A stretch of 64,000 nt of DNA from Erinaceus europaeus (taxonomy: Eukaryota; Chordata; Mammalia; Eulipotyphla; Erinaceidae): assembly GCF_950295315.1 (NCBI RefSeq), contig NW_026647188.1, positions 1,178,001 through 1,242,000 on the forward strand, read 5' to 3'. Under the pieces are notes generated by a model. The model was given only the letters and a program-made list of their open reading frames with translations. It was not told where the DNA came from and made no database searches. Of the stretch, positions 61,804-64,000 are shown one piece after another. The translations under genes and the position numbers were made by a program. The stretch's first letter is position 1. Each line of letters opens with the position of its first letter.

Positions 61804-62507
61804 ACTGAGAGGGACTCACTCAGGGCCCTTGGTCTAGGCAAGCCAGGGCTGCTGCTCTGGCTGCTGCAGCTTCTATCCAGTGGGTGGGTGCAGGAATCTG
61901 TTCCTGTCATCCCTGGTTCCTGGGACCTTCCATGCCTCCAGCTCCCCCCACTCTCTACTCCAGACCCCTCCTCAAGGATGCCACCTTTCCCCTTGCCCTC
62001 TGTCCCCCAGCTCCCCAACTAACATCTACTGTATGCCTCCCTGCACTACTTTACTGCCACCCTGCTTCTGTGCTTCAGCCCTGGGGGCCCAGAGCCAGCC
62101 CAGCTGCCATCTCACCATCCAGCAGGGGGACCTGCCTTAACCCCCTGCCACCACACACACACACTGCCCTGCACACACTCAGAGGCTCCCCTGCCTGCAG
62201 CCTGCCTCTCAAACAGTCTCTTTCTGCCCCCAAGCCCCCTTACAGCCTCTGCCACGGCCCGCCACAGACACCTGGGCATGAGCAGCGCAGACATGCTACA
62301 AGCTCCACTCGCCCCTACTCCATTTGCTCTATGTTTGGTCAAGAACATTTTACATGCTGTAGGGGAGGGAGTTGAGAAAGTCCAATGTCCAGGGAGCAAG
62401 AACTGCAAACAGTCCATCTACAATGTAACAATTGGGTCTCAGGCCGCCCAATCCCTAGTGCGCTGTGCAGACTTTTGACTGGCAAAAACACCCCATCTGA
62501 GTGTGAG

Positions 62508-62615
62508 ATCTGGCTGGGCTAGTGGCTCTTTCTGTGGACTAGGAGACAGACAGACAGAGTTTTCAGGTTCAAAACCTGTACTTCCCAGAAGATGGTCATT
62601 CACTATGGTTAAAAA
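62508..62615 (+). mobile_element. SINE-like B-box element, copy II
   Basis: GGTTCAAAACC at about 62,567 is conserved with copy I, and an A-rich tail follows. Confidence 0.4.
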
Positions 62616-62989
62616 AAATAAATAAAAATAAAAAAAGCCTTTTTATTTATTTTTCCCCCTGCCTGGGTAACCTGTCTGCTGCTTGTTTCTCAGTGAAAAA
62701 AGGGAAAGACCTTTTTTGGAGGGAAAAGGACCAAAATGCAGGCAGGTGGACTCCGTGGACGGTGGATAGGGAGTTGCTCCTGCCCTGGCACTAGAGCCCC
62801 AGCTGCTGTTCCAGGTGCTCTCTGATACCAGAGATCTCCATGTGTCGTGTCATGACACTGTCTCCAGGACTGACCCTCAGGATAATGAGGATTCAAAACG
62901 AGGCAGGTCATATTGCCTTCAAAAGTAAATCCAGGGAGGTTTGGCGGTATGTCAGAGGGGTAAGGCCTTGTGGCGCTCACGAAAAGAGG

Positions 62990-63215
62990 GGACAGGTGGA
63001 AGGGTCTGGGGTCTGGCGCCCAGACCCCCACCTGCAGAGGAGTCGCTTTACAGGGTGTGAATCAGGTCTTTAGGGGCTCTATCTTTCTCTCCCACTCTGT
63101 ATTTCCCCTGCTCTCTCCTTTTCTCTCTGTCTGATGCAAGGTCAAAACAACAACGACAACCACAACAATAACCACCACAGTGACCAAGCAACAAGGGCAG
63201 CAAAAGGGGAACAAA
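62990..63215 (+). mobile_element. Second hedgehog-type SINE, copy II
   Basis: The homologue of 59,570-59,840, with the tail written AACAACAACGACAACC. Confidence 0.75.
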
Positions 63216-63444
63216 AGGAGTGCAGGGGATGTGGATTATTCCTGGCGCAGGCACTGAGCTGAGGCAATAACCCCTTGAGGCAATCAATCAATCAATCAAC
63301 AAATAAGTAATACAGGTAACAGAGATGTATATGTCCCTGTGTGTTTCCAGAGTTAATGTAAATGCTCTTTTGTTTATTTCTTCATTTATTTATTACCTTG
63401 CCACGAGAATTTCTTTTCATTGCTAAAAAAAAGTGTCCCATCAA

Positions 63445-64000
63445 GGGTACCAGGTGGTGCAACACCCAGTTAACCACTCATGATACAATGCAGGGGGACT
63501 GGGCTTCAAGACCCTGGTCCCCACCTGCCCGGGGAAATCTTTACAAGTGGTGCAGAAGTGCTGCAGGTGACTCTCTCTGTGTCACAAACTCTCTATCCCT
63601 GCCTTCCCTCTCAATTCCTGTGTATTTATTCCAATAAATAATCAAGAAAATTGAAAGTAAAAAAAAGAAAAAGGAAAAGGAAATATTCCACTACTTCAAT
63701 GGGGCTACTCCCGACAATGCTTTCCTTGTTATGATCCTCACAGCATAACATATGCAGAAAGGCAAAGACGCAATGTATTTTTTAACCCAGTTTTTAAATT
63801 TATTTATTTGTTTATTTATTTCTTTAGGTGCTTATTCATTTTTGTTATTGATGAATTAATATTTTACATTTGACATAGACTCTGGCTCTGACACCAGCAG
63901 TCTCAAGTACCCCTAGATGGTACTCTGCCTCTACAAAACCAACCCATTGAGCTCTCCATGCATCCATCCATCCACCCATCAATTTATACATCCATCCATC
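63445..64000 (+). repeat. 3.4-kb tandem unit, copy III (cut by window end)
   Basis: A third SINE start (GGGTACCAGGTGGTGC, 63,445-63,680), the (TTTA)n stretch and the start of (CATC)n (63,957 onward) repeat the order of copies I and II. The array probably continues beyond the window. Confidence 0.85.

Larger units (their letters stand above)
60042..63444 (+). repeat. 3.4-kb tandem unit, copy II
   Basis: Collinear with copy I, 3,391 bp downstream, and differing by scattered substitutions and small indels. Its components are a SINE (60,042-60,268), (TTTA)n (60,391-60,409), (CATC)n, a purine array (about 60,939-61,012), (CCT)n, a SINE-like B-box element (62,508-62,615) and a second SINE (about 62,990-63,215). 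Confidence 0.85.

Overview
The window looks like mammalian, probably hedgehog (Erinaceidae), genomic DNA with no intact cellular protein-coding gene that I can recognise. The evidence for hedgehog is the tRNA-derived SINEs in the last 7.4 kb (56,651-56,880 and 59,570-59,840, and their tandem copies). Their bodies and tails match the SINE type I know from Erinaceus. The rest is microsatellite-rich, AT-rich, repeat-on-repeat DNA with no bacterial features. Family and species assignments come from memory, not from a search.

Region 1 (1 to about 56,630) is a low-copy segmental repeat built from a few modules. P is about 300 bp, with GC-box/CCAAT-box repeats. M is a body of about 2.6 kb carrying a (TG)n tract near one end and a (TA)n(GA)n tract near the other. 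AB is an AT-rich repeat of about 0.96 kb. C is about 0.42 kb and D about 1.0 kb. From 1 to about 29,277 all modules lie in one orientation (called forward here). From about 29,277 to 56,630 they lie in the opposite orientation, except for a 0.77-kb island at 35,870-36,632. The whole is an imperfect inverted duplication with little or no spacer, heavily reworked by internal deletions, tandem duplications and junctions at microsatellites.

Region 2 (about 14,695-21,773), inside the forward half, is a degraded betaretrovirus-like (class II) endogenous retrovirus on the minus strand. It has one recognisable LTR (the 5' one, at the right), a degenerate primer-binding site, gag (MA, CA with major homology region, NC), protease, reverse transcriptase, RNase H and a fairly well kept integrase. 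Frameshifts, stops and changed active-site residues disable most of it. No env and no second LTR are recognisable.

Region 3 (about 56,631-64,000) is an unrelated, GC-richer block: two full and one partial tandem copies of a 3.4-kb unit, each starting with a SINE.

The most interesting unexplained structure is in Region 1. The P module is a roughly 50-bp-periodic array of GC-box plus CCAAT-box pairs followed by a TTAAAAGG element. All of it points into M on the strand where M and AB carry splice-site-like sequences and AATAAA signals. This would fit a multicopy, probably non-coding, transcription unit amplified in tandem and inverted form. Only RNA data could confirm that.
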